This document shows positions 9,259 to 17,322 of a DNA stretch of 64,000 nt, in pieces. Numbering within the stretch: the first letter of the stretch is position 1; every line of letters begins with the position of its first letter. The position numbers and the translations under genes are program-made. The stretch is from contig OZ240213.1 of the NCBI GenBank assembly GCA_965197555.1, positions 2,108,001 through 2,172,000 on the forward strand, given 5' to 3'. This DNA comes from G965197555 sp965197555. Its GTDB lineage: Bacteria; Chloroflexota; Dehalococcoidia; Lucifugimonadales; UBA3495. Under the pieces are notes generated by a model. The model ran no database searches. It had not been told where the DNA came from and saw only the letters and a program-made list of their open reading frames with translations.

Positions 9259-9506
9259 GCCAAGGGGGTAAGCCCTGGCCTGCTTCCCTTGCCTCTCTCT
9301 GCTCATAGTCTCACCACGCCTCACAACACCGCCACCCGAACCGCTTGCCCTCCCCCTCCGGCGGATTCACCTCTTTTCTCCATCCGAATGAATCATGGGT
9401 GAACCACCCTATAAGCGGTTCCAACCTGCGTTCCCGCCATCCACACTGGTTTGAAACGGGCGTTCTATAACAGAGAACTCCCGCCAGGACCCCAGGGGGC
9501 GACGAC

Positions 9507-9719
9507 TTGGCAGGAACCAGGAACCAGGGCAAACCGAAAAATCCCGGGTACGCCGGGCCGGAACCGCGCATCGGCAGGATTGAATTCAATCCGGCTCCCG
9601 ACGCCGAGGACCGCCTGCGCCGCCTCTTCACCCTCCTGGCCAAGCACACCTCAAGGGAAGGCTCGAAGCAGCCCGAGCAGCAATCATTTTTGGAGGACGG
9701 CAGCGCCGAAGTAGAGTGA
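9507..9719 (+). CDS. Small protein upstream of serine recombinase
   Basis: 70 aa from TTG 9507; the weak start makes the N-terminus uncertain. It contains RIEFNPAPDAEDRLRRLFTL, a segment I associate with small proteins encoded just ahead of large serine recombinases in Chloroflexota-type elements (from memory). Possibly a recombination accessory factor. The stretch 9259-9506 ahead of it shows no other gene. Confidence 0.5.
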   Translation: MAGTRNQGKPKNPGYAGPEPRIGRIEFNPAPDAEDRLRRLFTLLAKHTSREGSKQPEQQSFLEDGSAEVE

Positions 9720-9731
9720 GGCGGTTTGCCT

Positions 9732-9878
9732 ATGGCCACGCGGGAGGGATACAGCGGCGAACGGCTGACCGTCAGCCCTTTGACGCCCATCAGCCCGTCG
9801 GGTATCATCCAAGAGACAAGTTGGCCCGGCGGTGCTATCAACACCCCGGGCCATGGCGCCACCTGCGGCTACAGGTGA
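9732..9878 (+). CDS. Possible 48-aa peptide
   Basis: ATG 9732 to TGA 9878, reading MATREGYSGERLTVSPLTPI and ending THGxxCGYR-like (GHGATCGYR). It sits between the small protein gene and a terminator ahead of the recombinase. I see no homology; the weak ribosome site and short length keep confidence low. Confidence 0.3.
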   Translation: MATREGYSGERLTVSPLTPISPSGIIQETSWPGGAINTPGHGATCGYR

Positions 9879-9901
9879 TGCGGTGGTATTGTACTACTAG
9901 C

Positions 9902-9935
9902 AGACCCGTTCCCGGCAGGGGGCGGGTCTTTTTTT
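9902..9935 (+). terminator. Rho-independent terminator before recombinase
   Basis: AGACCCG (9902-9908) pairs with CGGGTCT (9923-9929) and is followed by seven Ts. It lies about 40 bases upstream of the recombinase start, so it either ends the small-ORF transcript or acts as an attenuator of recombinase expression. Confidence 0.7.
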
Positions 9936-9977
9936 GTTTCAACGATATGAACGGTACAAGCGAAGAGGGAGGAAAAC

Positions 9978-11633
9978 ATGGCGAAAAACACACCGAACCG
10001 CCAACAGCAGGCAACGGGCCAGAGAGCGGCCATCTACGCCCGCGTCTCGGACAAGAGCCAGGACGGGGAGGACAAGACCTCCATCTCCGAGCAGATTTCC
10101 GACATGGAGGCCCATTGCCAGCGCCGGGGGCTAACCATCACCGCCCGCTACCAGGAGGTGGGCCGGGGCTGGTCCAAGAATCGCCCCGAATTCCAGCGGA
10201 TGCTGGCCGACGCCAAGCAGGGGCGCTTCGACACCATCGTCTGCTGGAAGTCCGACCGGCTCAGCCGGGGCATGTACCCCGCCGCCGTTCTCATGGAGGT
10301 AATCGAGGCATACCAGATTGACCTGGAAGCCGTCATGGACGCCATCGACATGAAGACCTTCGGCCTCATGGCCGCCATCGGCAAGATCGAGCTGGACAAC
10401 TTCCGGGAGCGGGCCTCCATGGGAAAGCGCGGCTCGGCCAAGCAGGGCCGCATCCCGGTCAACAACGTCCCCTTCGGCTACCGCCTCGGAGAGGGCCGCA
10501 GGCCGTTGGTGGAGGAGGCCGAGGTCGAGATAATCCGCCGCGTCTTCCACATGTACGTCCGCGAGGGAATGGGCGCTCCCGCCATCGCCAGGCAGCTCAC
10601 CGCCGAGGGCGTGCCCACGCCTCACAACGTCGGGAGGTGGTACGACCGAACGGTCACTCGCATCCTGGGGACCGAGGCTTACAGGGGCACCTGGTGGTTC
10701 GGCAAGGTCCGCCACGTCGCCACCGAGCAAGGGATGAGGAGATACGACCGGCCCGAGGACGAGTGGGTCGGGGTTCCGTTCCCACCCGTGATCGACGAGG
10801 AGACCTGGCAACAAGCACAGGAGGCCAAGAAGCAACGGCTTACCCGGTCGGGCCGAAACACCAAGATTTTCTACCTCCTGCAGCACCTGATCCGGTGCGC
10901 CGAGTGCGGCTACATCATGGGCTGCCAGGCGAATAGACGCCAGACCGTCAAGCGGGACGGCAAGTCCTACAAGTACGAGCTGGACCCTCCCCACCGCTAC
11001 TACCGTTGCTACGGAAAACTCAACATCGGCGTGAAGTGCCGGGAGCACGGCTATATCCGGGCGGAACGGCTGGAAGAACTGGTCTGGGGCCAGGTCAAGA
11101 AGATGCTGGAGAACCCGGGCCTGATCGTGGCCGGCATCGAATCCCTGAACTCCCAGGCGGAAGTCGCAGGGCTGGCGGAGGAGATCGCCAGGGCGGAGCG
11201 GGACCTGCAAAAGGTCCAGGTGGAGGAGGACCGGGCCATCCGGCTGTACGTGTCGGGGAAGATAACTGAGTCACAGTTAGACCACCAACGTAAGTTCATC
11301 ACCGAGCGGCTGGAGACGCTGCTGGAGAAACTCAACGAGTACCGGGCCAGGGAGTCCGCACAGTCAGAGCGGCGGGAACTGGCCGAGCGGGTATTGGAAT
11401 GGGCCGAGTGGATCGGCGACGGGCTGGACGACCTGCCCCAGGAGGAGCGGCGGGAGGTGCTGCGGCTCCTTCTGGACGGGGCGACCATCGACAAGAACAA
11501 CCGGGTCAACCTGACTCTGGCAATCCCGACTGAGGATTTTCTATCGATTGCAGGACCGGAGCCGATTACAGCGTATACACGATGCGACAGGCCTCTCGGC
11601 GCTCCTGGCGCATCGGGCAGGACCGGCCGGTGA
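9978..11633 (+). CDS. Large serine recombinase (integrase)
   Basis: 551 aa, with GGAGG ten bases before ATG. An N-terminal resolvase domain has nucleophile Ser24 in AIYARVSDKSQ and DTIVCWKSDRLSRG. It is followed by the recombinase domain (about 165-270), a zinc ribbon (IRCAECGYIMGC, then YYRCYGK and VKCREHGYI) and a long coiled coil (about 380-470). Such enzymes integrate elements by attP x attB exchange. After the usual family end (TLAIPTEDFLSIA) the frame runs on about 25 codons into the SNF2 helicase DNA, showing that the 3' end of the gene is the integration boundary. The natural terminus was probably altered by integration. Confidence 0.93.
   Translation: MAKNTPNRQQQATGQRAAIYARVSDKSQDGEDKTSISEQISDMEAHCQRRGLTITARYQEVGRGWSKNRPEFQRMLADAKQGRFDTIVCWKSDRLSRGMYPAAVLMEVIEAYQIDLEAVMDAIDMKTFGLMAAIGKIELDNFRERASMGKRGSAKQGRIPVNNVPFGYRLGEGRRPLVEEAEVEIIRRVFHMYVREGMGAPAIARQLTAEGVPTPHNVGRWYDRTVTRILGTEAYRGTWWFGKVRHVATEQGMRRYDRPEDEWVGVPFPPVIDEETWQQAQEAKKQRLTRSGRNTKIFYLLQHLIRCAECGYIMGCQANRRQTVKRDGKSYKYELDPPHRYYRCYGKLNIGVKCREHGYIRAERLEELVWGQVKKMLENPGLIVAGIESLNSQAEVAGLAEEIARAERDLQKVQVEEDRAIRLYVSGKITESQLDHQRKFITERLETLLEKLNEYRARESAQSERRELAERVLEWAEWIGDGLDDLPQEERREVLRLLLDGATIDKNNRVNLTLAIPTEDFLSIAGPEPITAYTRCDRPLGAPGASGRTGR
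11540..11570. other. Inferred attachment junction of the integrated element
   Basis: Left of about 11550 the DNA encodes the recombinase C-terminus; right of it the other frame encodes SNF2 helicase motif VI context (DYSVYTMRQASRRSWRIGQ). The exact crossover dinucleotide cannot be fixed without the other junction, which is not in this window. Confidence 0.55.
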
Positions 11634-12154
11634 AGGTCTCCTTTCTCGCCTACCGCAACACCATGCAGACACAGGCCCTCCAGCTCGTGGCCAAGAAGCT
11701 CACCAGCTCCCTCGCGGTCGAGGGAGAGCTCACAGAGGACGGGCTCGCCGCCTACGGGGACGACGGGCAGGACTTCATACTCACCCTCGCACACCAGATC
11801 GTCGAAGGGCTCGAATCCGAGGACAACGACCCCGTCGAGGAAGCCTTCCGGACGTACCGCCGGGTCCAGGACGAAGGAGAGGACCTCCTGGTCGACGACA
11901 GCTGGCTGCTGGACCGGACGGCCCCCCAGGCGCCCACGAACGGACACCACGCAGACGAGCCGGAGCCCGGCGTCCCGGGCCCGGAGGAAAGCCGGAAGAC
12001 CACCCAGCTGAGCCTGGCCGACTTCCTGAGCCAGGAGACGGCGCCCCCCAAGCGCAGAGGGAAGCCCAAGCCCTCCCCAGCGTATCAGAGCCTGTTCGAA
12101 TGGGCACTCGAGCTGGAGCAGGCAATGAAGAAGCAGAGAGAAGAGGAAGCATGA
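11552..12154 (+). pseudogene. SNF2-family helicase, 3' fragment
   Basis: The frame enters from the recombinase junction without a start; the first Met is at 11582. It encodes the last part of helicase domain 2, with the arginine-finger motif QASRRSWRIGQ, followed by VSFLAYRNTMQTQALQLVAK and a tail. The N-terminal ATPase lobe is missing, so the piece cannot be a functional translocase. The tail contains KTTQLSLADFL, which resembles a clamp-binding peptide. The 5' part is expected at the other end of the element, left of this window. Confidence 0.85.
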
Positions 12155-12201
12155 AAGGCTGTGAGGCCAAAGGGAAGCACACCACACCGTAAGGACGGGA
12201 C

Positions 12202-12237
12202 GGGGGCCGCTCTCCGGAAAGCGCCGGAGCGGCCCCC
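12202..12237 (+). terminator. GC-rich hairpin after helicase fragment
   Basis: GGGGGCCGCTC with CCGG pairs with CCGGAGCGGCCCCC across a short GAAAGCG loop with one bulged base. There is no T-tract, so it is a hairpin or weak terminator. Similar T-poor hairpins close most transcription blocks in this window. Confidence 0.5.
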
Positions 12238-12340
12238 CTCACGCTTCAGCCCAACCGGACAGAAGTGAGAACCACAGTCAGCACAGCCCGCAGCGCAGTC
12301 CATTGACAGAGACCTCAAACCGGCCAGGGGAGCAGGAAAA

Positions 12341-13012
12341 TTGAGCTACAACACGGTATACAGCCTCGAGTGGCCCGGAGACCGGCCGACAATGGAGGAC
12401 ATCGTCACGGTCCTGGTCTTCACCTCGAACGCAACCAACAACGACGCCTCCCAAAACCCAGGCTCCTTTCAGGAGCACGCCCGGACGTGGAGGATAATAC
12501 TCGAAGGGAGCGACGAGACGACCTGGTACGAACACCAGGAGGACATGGCCCGCGTATCCCGCATCTGGCCCGGCGTCGTCTTCACCCTGAACCTCAACGG
12601 AGAGGACTCCCGAGACTTCCTGAAGGAGTACTACCTGAGCGGGAAGGTGCAGACCGCACCCGGCGAAATCGTCTACGAGAAGTTCCAGCCGGAGAAACTG
12701 GCGGAACCCAATGGGACCGGGCCGGAGCCGGCCGTCTCCCTGGAGAACATCTCCCAAAGCCCGCAGCACACAGACAGCCCACAGGCTGGTCCCACAACCG
12801 CAGACCGGACGCCCGAGTTCCAACTCACCGAGCTCAACCTGAGGGAAGAAGCAAAATCCCAGGTCCTGAACTCCCTCCACGACACCATGGCCAACCTGAA
12901 ACCCGGAGCGCTCCACCGCGAGATGGCCGACATGCCGGAGGCCAGGGAACGGGTAGCAGGCTACGTCCAAGAGTGGATCGACCGGATAGAATCCCGCGGT
13001 TTCTTCTCATAG
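12341..13012 (+). CDS. Unrecognised protein, first of the replication block
   Basis: 223 aa from TTG 12341 (GGGGAGCAGG upstream). The N-terminal half looks folded (YSLEWPGDRPTMEDIVTVLV, then TWYEHQEDMARVSRIWPGVV with a beta-rich pattern). A Gln/Pro-rich linker at about 120-155 leads to a C-terminal helix pair (LHDTMANL..., YVQEWIDRIESRGFF). The first half reads like proteins that compare a predicted value to a bound, but I recognise no family. It is followed 25 bases later by the DUF1937 gene. Confidence 0.7.
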   Translation: MSYNTVYSLEWPGDRPTMEDIVTVLVFTSNATNNDASQNPGSFQEHARTWRIILEGSDETTWYEHQEDMARVSRIWPGVVFTLNLNGEDSRDFLKEYYLSGKVQTAPGEIVYEKFQPEKLAEPNGTGPEPAVSLENISQSPQHTDSPQAGPTTADRTPEFQLTELNLREEAKSQVLNSLHDTMANLKPGALHREMADMPEARERVAGYVQEWIDRIESRGFFS

Positions 13013-13037
13013 AAACCCAGACAAACAGGAGCAACGA

Positions 13038-13472
13038 ATGAAGCCAAACCCCAGCCTCGAAGCCTACGTCCAGCCCAGGGAGCCGGACAAGGAAACCCCC
13101 CACGTGGTCTACCTGGCCGCGCCGTTCACCTCGGACAATCCCGAGGTCCAACGGGCCAGGAAACAAGCGACCATGGCACTCTCAGACCGGATGGTGAGAC
13201 AGGGCTCCGTGGTCTTCTCACCCCTGGAGTACACCCAGAGCATGCAGGCCCGGGGCGTTTTCCCGCCCCAGGGCTGGTACGACTTCGACATCGCCATCAT
13301 GAAGGGATGTCACGAGGTACTGGTCCTGGCCCTCCCCGGCTGGGACAGGAGCCACGGAGTCATCATCGAGACGGCCACCGCCCGGGCCCTGGGCATCCCG
13401 GTCAACGTCATCTCAATGGAGGAAGCCCAGATCACCCACGGCCTGCGGAGGATCCTGGAGCCCAATCCCTAA
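13038..13472 (+). CDS. DUF1937 nucleoside 2-deoxyribosyltransferase-like protein
   Basis: 144 aa. It has the DUF1937 pattern: VVYLAAPFTSDNPEVQRAR, VVFSPLEYTQSM, WYDFDIAIMKGCHEVLVL, then LPGWDRSHGVIIETATARALG, a Rossmann-like nucleosidase fold with a Glu (IIETATA) where the family nucleophile sits. Related enzymes cleave or exchange nucleobases, so with tmk, thyX and nrdJ on the same replicon it may act in nucleotide salvage or modification. The specific reaction is not known from sequence. Confidence 0.75.
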   Translation: MKPNPSLEAYVQPREPDKETPHVVYLAAPFTSDNPEVQRARKQATMALSDRMVRQGSVVFSPLEYTQSMQARGVFPPQGWYDFDIAIMKGCHEVLVLALPGWDRSHGVIIETATARALGIPVNVISMEEAQITHGLRRILEPNP

Positions 13473-13473
13473 C

Positions 13474-13821
13474 GTGAGAGAGTTCCAGTCGACCATGACC
13501 CGGGACGACGCCCAGGAGATGTGGGACACCATCCTCCAGCAGGAGCTCATCTACCGGGACCGGGACAACATGGTCGTCCAGAGACTGGCCTGCCGGCTCT
13601 ACCCGGCCCCGGAACTGGACCGGGCCTGCCTTATGCTCGAAACCCACGAGGAAGACCCCCAGGGGGCAGTCCGGGAATACATGAAAACCACCGGGTTCGC
13701 CGTCCCTTCCCCGACCCCAGCCGAGGAAGCAATGTTGGAAAGAAAGAGGCTCCTCGCCATGGGCCAGCTGGACATGTTCATCCACGGCGCCCCGGTCCAG
13801 TTGCCCCTGAAACCAGAATGA
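13474..13821 (+). CDS. Hypothetical protein with QLDMF near C-terminus
   Basis: 115 aa from GTG 13474, one base after the DUF1937 stop. Mostly helical and charged. Residues 98-102 read QLDMF, close to the bacterial clamp-binding consensus QL(S/D)LF, and the dnaN clamp gene is the next main gene. It may be a clamp-interacting accessory protein (inference from five residues). Confidence 0.6.
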   Translation: MREFQSTMTRDDAQEMWDTILQQELIYRDRDNMVVQRLACRLYPAPELDRACLMLETHEEDPQGAVREYMKTTGFAVPSPTPAEEAMLERKRLLAMGQLDMFIHGAPVQLPLKPE

Positions 13822-13973
13822 GGATTCCCGACAACGGGCGCATGAACAAAATGCGGCGATCCCCTAGGATGAGAGAAGCAGCCGCAGCCGCAGCAGCAAG
13901 TCTCATCACCATCACCCAACCCCCGGGGGCCGGAAACCGGCAGAGCACGAGGAAAAATCCCGTGCCCTCTTGA
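13818..13973 (+). CDS. Possible 51-aa basic protein
   Basis: ATG 13818 overlaps the previous stop (ATGA), so it could be translated by coupling. The sequence is Arg/Met-rich at the start, then Ala-rich (REAAAAAASLITITQ). It ends at the first unit of the 12-bp repeats. No homology recognised; it may simply be leader sequence for dnaN. Confidence 0.35.
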   Translation: MRIPDNGRMNKMRRSPRMREAAAAAAASLITITQPPGAGNRQSTRKNPVPS

Positions 13974-14008
13974 TATCCCCCGGAATATCCCCCGGAATAT
14001 CCCCCAGA
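13973..14008. repeat. Three 12-bp repeats before dnaN
   Basis: ATATCCCCCGGA is repeated at 13973, 13985 and 13997 (the last unit ends AGA), 22 bases ahead of the dnaN start. It could be a regulatory binding array or simple slippage DNA. Confidence 0.6.
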
Positions 14009-14029
14009 AGAACGAAAAGGAGCAGGAAG

Positions 14030-15271
14030 ATGAAACTCTCATGCCTCCAGGAGGAGCTCAAGAGAGGACTCACAACCGTGGGCCGGGCAGTCCCCGGCCG
14101 GACGACCCTCCCCAGCGCCAAGAACATCCTCTTCTCGACCGAAAAGTCCCGCCTCAAGCTGACTGCAACCAACCTGGCAGTCAGCATAACCACCTGGATA
14201 CCGGCGAGCGTCGAAGAAGAGGGGGAGGTAACCGTCCCCGCCAACATCGTCACCGAGCTGGTCAGCTCCCTCCAGAGCGACCGGGTCACCATGGAGGTTC
14301 CCCTGGACACCCTGGTCATGCGGATCGAGTGCGGACACAGCCGGGCCAACATCAACGGAGCGGAACCCGCCGACTTCCCGCCCATCCCGGACTTCGGAGA
14401 AGAAACAGCCGCCACCATCGATTCGGGAGAGCTCAAGAAAGCAATCGGGAGGACCGCGTTCGCGGTCGCAACCGACGAAAGCCGCCCCATCATGGGCGGA
14501 GTCCAGGTCACCCTGGAAGAAGACCGGTTCAGAATGACCGGCTGCGACGGCTTCCGGCTGGCTGTCTCCGACGGAAAGCTCACCGGCCCCGTCGAAAAGA
14601 AGATCGTCCTGGTCGTACCGGCCAAGACCCTGAGCGACCTCGCCCGGGGAGTCGCCGACACCGAAGACCCGGTGGAAATCACCATCGCAGGAGAGACCAG
14701 GCACGTCCTGTTCCGCACCGGAGACCCCAACCCGGTGAAAACCACCTCGGTCCTGCTCCAAGGCGACTACCCGTCCTACGAGCAAATCATCCCCAAGCAG
14801 CACCAGACCCGGACCGTCTTCGACACAAACACCCTGCAGCAGGCCGTGAGGACCACCGCCATATTCGCCAAGAACAGCAACAACATGATCCACATGGACA
14901 TCAAGCCGGAAGGCAAGGGCAGGGTGCTCATCTCATCCAAATCGGATGAGACCGGGAGTACCTGCAACGAAGTCATCCCCGAGTCCCTCCAGGGAGAACC
15001 CCTCTCCATCTCCTTCAACGGGGAGTACCTCCAGAGCGCCATCGGCGCGTTGGGCAGCGGCAAGGCAGTGATGGAAACAAACACCAACAACTCCCCCGGG
15101 GCCTTCCGGCCCATGTCCGGCCGAACGGCCGAGATCCCGGACGGAGAAGCCGGAGAGAATGAAGCAGCCACGGAGACCACGGAGGAAACCCAAGACCAGC
15201 AGCTCACCGGGGAGCGGGACTACGTCCACGTCATCATGCCCATGCTGATAGGACAAACCGCGCAGACCTAA
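14030..15271 (+). CDS. dnaN: DNA polymerase III beta sliding clamp
   Basis: 413 aa, a ring-forming processivity clamp that tethers polymerase and repair enzymes to DNA. Three clamp domains are recognisable: CLQEELKRGLTTVGRAVPGR..., then RTAFAVATDESRPIMGGVQV (domain 2 start), and VIPESLQGEPLSISFNGEYL with DYVHVIMPMLI at the C-terminus. An acidic, Glu/Thr/Gln-rich insertion of about 35 residues (near 365-400) interrupts the last strands, which is unusual. ATG 14030 has AGGAG upstream; an in-frame TTG 13970 is rejected because it would translate the 12-bp repeats. A replicon-borne clamp is common on large phages and plasmids. The PRTRC genes follow 40 bases downstream. Confidence 0.93.
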   Translation: MKLSCLQEELKRGLTTVGRAVPGRTTLPSAKNILFSTEKSRLKLTATNLAVSITTWIPASVEEEGEVTVPANIVTELVSSLQSDRVTMEVPLDTLVMRIECGHSRANINGAEPADFPPIPDFGEETAATIDSGELKKAIGRTAFAVATDESRPIMGGVQVTLEEDRFRMTGCDGFRLAVSDGKLTGPVEKKIVLVVPAKTLSDLARGVADTEDPVEITIAGETRHVLFRTGDPNPVKTTSVLLQGDYPSYEQIIPKQHQTRTVFDTNTLQQAVRTTAIFAKNSNNMIHMDIKPEGKGRVLISSKSDETGSTCNEVIPESLQGEPLSISFNGEYLQSAIGALGSGKAVMETNTNNSPGAFRPMSGRTAEIPDGEAGENEAATETTEETQDQQLTGERDYVHVIMPMLIGQTAQT

Positions 15272-15311
15272 GCCAGGCCAGTCACAACTCAACCGGCCGA
15301 GAGGAAAGGAA

Positions 15312-15497
15312 ATGACTCGAATTTTTGTGTACGAGGGAAGAGAGTTCCCGGACCCCAACCCGGAGTGGACCGTGGAACAGGTCAAGGCAAACCTATCCGA
15401 GTTCTATGGAGAGGTGGCCAACGCCTCCGTCACCGAGACCAAGCGGGGCGACGACACCATCCACGAGTTCCAGCGCCGGGTCGGGACCAAGGGATAG
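15312..15497 (+). CDS. PRTRC system protein C, ubiquitin-like
   Basis: 61 aa: MTRIFVYEGREFPDPNPEWT, then VKANLSEFYGEVANASVTET. This is the characteristic PRTRC C protein, which Pfam calls Prok_Ub (from memory), a predicted beta-grasp ubiquitin-like fold. It ends with a glycine (RVGTKG), compatible with C-terminal activation by an E1. The GAGAGGAAAGGAA ribosome site is good. It lies 40 bases after dnaN and opens the PRTRC cassette. Confidence 0.85.
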   Translation: MTRIFVYEGREFPDPNPEWTVEQVKANLSEFYGEVANASVTETKRGDDTIHEFQRRVGTKG

Positions 15498-15504
15498 ACC
15501 CCAA

Positions 15505-15735
15505 ATGGACAACAAAAAGCTCACGGAGCTCCTGGAAGGCATCCCTCCGGTCCACCTCAAACTCCTGACACTCGCCGGACAGCTGACCCTTCCCAACGGC
15601 GAGCTGGATATCGAAGCCGCATCCAAGCGGATCGAGGAAGCAGAAGAAGCGGCGGCGGAGGCCCAGGGCTACTCCGCCGCCACCCGCCAACTGTCGAGAA
15701 GAATGCAATGGCTGCTCAACCGCCACCCAGCCTGA
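15505..15735 (+). CDS. Hypothetical 76-aa helical protein in PRTRC cluster
   Basis: Starts at ATG 15505, seven bases after protein C. MDNKKLTELLEGIPPVHLKL is followed by an Ala/Glu-rich helix (SKRIEEAEEAAAEA) and RQLSRRMQWLLNRHPA. No family recognised. It overlaps the next gene by 28 bases, so it belongs to the same transcript. Confidence 0.65.
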   Translation: MDNKKLTELLEGIPPVHLKLLTLAGQLTLPNGELDIEAASKRIEEAEEAAAEAQGYSAATRQLSRRMQWLLNRHPA

Positions 15736-16592
15736 CCCAGCTGTCCCAAGCCCTCCGCCTGCCGCCCCCGTCCCTGCAAGAGCTCACCAGCACCCTGGGA
15801 AACGCCCAAGCGTACATATGGTTCCAGGAAACCGTCCGCAACCTCCTCCCCAAGGAGGCCGGCAGCCTCCTGGCCCTCCCCTCCAACACCGACCGGATCA
15901 AACGGTTCGAAACCCTCTTCGAGAAGGAGTTCTTTCCCTTCCGCGGCGGCATGGACGACATGGAACTCGCATGGGACTGCTCAGACGGACAAGACAACTG
16001 GTCGGTCTACGAGATACTCCGGGGAGGAGCCTCCGTCCACCTCCTGGGAGTAGGCCTGGAGGACTTTCACAACCTCTGGGAGTTCGCACGCCCAGGCGTC
16101 GCCGCCACAGCCCTTCTCGCCCGGTACCCGGAAAACGACCTGACGTTCTACAGCGACATGAACGAAGCTCGGGTGTCATGGCTGGAGGAAGCCCTAAGAC
16201 ACATTCCCCAAGAGGTGTTGGAAAAGATCCCCAGCGGAGGCATCCCACAGGAAAGACTCGAACTCGCGGTCCAAGAAACCCCGTACGCCGGGGTCAAGCA
16301 AACCATCCAGTGGGTCGGCGCCTCCAGCGGGAACCCGTTCATCGACTCCTCGGACGATGACTTCGACCCAAGCGCCACGCTCATTGAATGGGACGATAAG
16401 GAAGTCCTGCAAGACCTCGCCAAAAGCTGGAAGGAAGGCCAGGCATTGATGGACTCCGCAATGGAACTGGCAACCCGGCTGGAGAAAGACCTCCCCAAAG
16501 AGTTCGAGAAGATGCTCACCTTCATCATCGACCGGCTGGAACAGCTCCCCCCGCCGAAGGACACGGAACCCAACGAGGAAACAGATGACTGA
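15708..16592 (+). CDS. Unassigned PRTRC-cluster protein, position of protein F
   Basis: 294 aa, acidic. No motif is clear: LGNAQAYIWFQETVRNLLPK near the start, YENILRG-like NWSVYEILRGGASVHLLGVG, and a C-terminal helical part (MELATRLEKDLPKEFEKML). In PRTRC cassettes the usual order is E-C-F-B-A-ThiF; this gene lies between C and B, so it is the positional candidate for protein F, without sequence proof. It overlaps protein B by 8 bases. Confidence 0.65.
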   Translation: MAAQPPPSLTQLSQALRLPPPSLQELTSTLGNAQAYIWFQETVRNLLPKEAGSLLALPSNTDRIKRFETLFEKEFFPFRGGMDDMELAWDCSDGQDNWSVYEILRGGASVHLLGVGLEDFHNLWEFARPGVAATALLARYPENDLTFYSDMNEARVSWLEEALRHIPQEVLEKIPSGGIPQERLELAVQETPYAGVKQTIQWVGASSGNPFIDSSDDDFDPSATLIEWDDKEVLQDLAKSWKEGQALMDSAMELATRLEKDLPKEFEKMLTFIIDRLEQLPPPKDTEPNEETDD

Positions 16593-17322
16593 CACAGCAG
16601 CAACAACCAAGCCGGAAATGGCCGGAACGGAATGGATGCTTCCCGACCTCACCCGGGTCCCCAAGGACCAGCTGGAACTCCGGATGGATGTCTACGAGGA
16701 CAGCATCATCCTCACCCGGTTCAACGAGGCAGGACACACCCAGTGGGTCCGGATGGTCTCGGCCGACGACATCGCCGGCGCGTTCGCCGGCGAGATCGAC
16801 TATTCCTCCGGGCTTCTGCCCAAGGACACTCTCTGGTGGAAGCAGACCGAGACGACCAGGACCGTCGCCCTCTGGCGGGAGCCCGGAGTGTGGCCGGTCG
16901 CCCTCCAGACGGAGGCGTTCAAGCCTCCAGAGCGGCTCAACCTCCCCATGCCGGGCCTGGTCTTCGTCTGCGTTCCCGGAGCCCCGCCCTGGGCCTTCGC
17001 CGCCAAGCAGAGACCCTCCACCGCCCAGGAGACCCTGTACCGGATGCCCGCCTTCAACGTGTTCGACGACGGGCGAGTCTGCCCGGGGACCCACAGATTC
17101 CCCCAGGAACCCGGCTCCGTCCCGGAATCCTTCTTCCAATCCTTCTTCTCACAGACGGGCCAGACCCAAAACCGGTCCGTCAAGCATCCCCTGGACCTCA
17201 GAGCCCTCTGGCAGGAGCTGAACGGTGAAACTCAATACCCTCTGGAAGACCTTATCCCCCAATTCCAGGTCGAAGACGCAATCGACCTCCCCAGAAGACT
17301 CACGCACCGCCGCCATCCCTAA
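16585..17322 (+). CDS. PRTRC system protein B, E2-like
   Basis: 245 aa. It matches the PRTRC B pattern (Prok-E2_D): SSGLLPKDTLWWKQTETTRT, LVFVCVPGAPPWAFAAKQRP, LYRMPAFNVFDDGRVCPGTH and VKHPLDLRALWQELN. The segment FNVFDDGRVC resembles the E2 active-site signature HPN...G.ICL, putting the candidate catalytic Cys at residue 166. The predicted role is carrying an activated ubiquitin-like protein between the ThiF protein and a target. It overlaps protein A downstream. Confidence 0.85.
   Translation: MTDTAATTKPEMAGTEWMLPDLTRVPKDQLELRMDVYEDSIILTRFNEAGHTQWVRMVSADDIAGAFAGEIDYSSGLLPKDTLWWKQTETTRTVALWREPGVWPVALQTEAFKPPERLNLPMPGLVFVCVPGAPPWAFAAKQRPSTAQETLYRMPAFNVFDDGRVCPGTHRFPQEPGSVPESFFQSFFSQTGQTQNRSVKHPLDLRALWQELNGETQYPLEDLIPQFQVEDAIDLPRRLTHRRHP

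Noticed and set aside
10131..11210. 359-codon minus-strand frame over the recombinase
   Set aside because: Antisense shadow; the + strand has full serine recombinase motifs.
11582..12154. Stand-alone 190-aa gene from ATG 11582
   Set aside because: It starts inside helicase motif VI context with no ribosome site; it is the 3' end of a truncated SNF2 gene.
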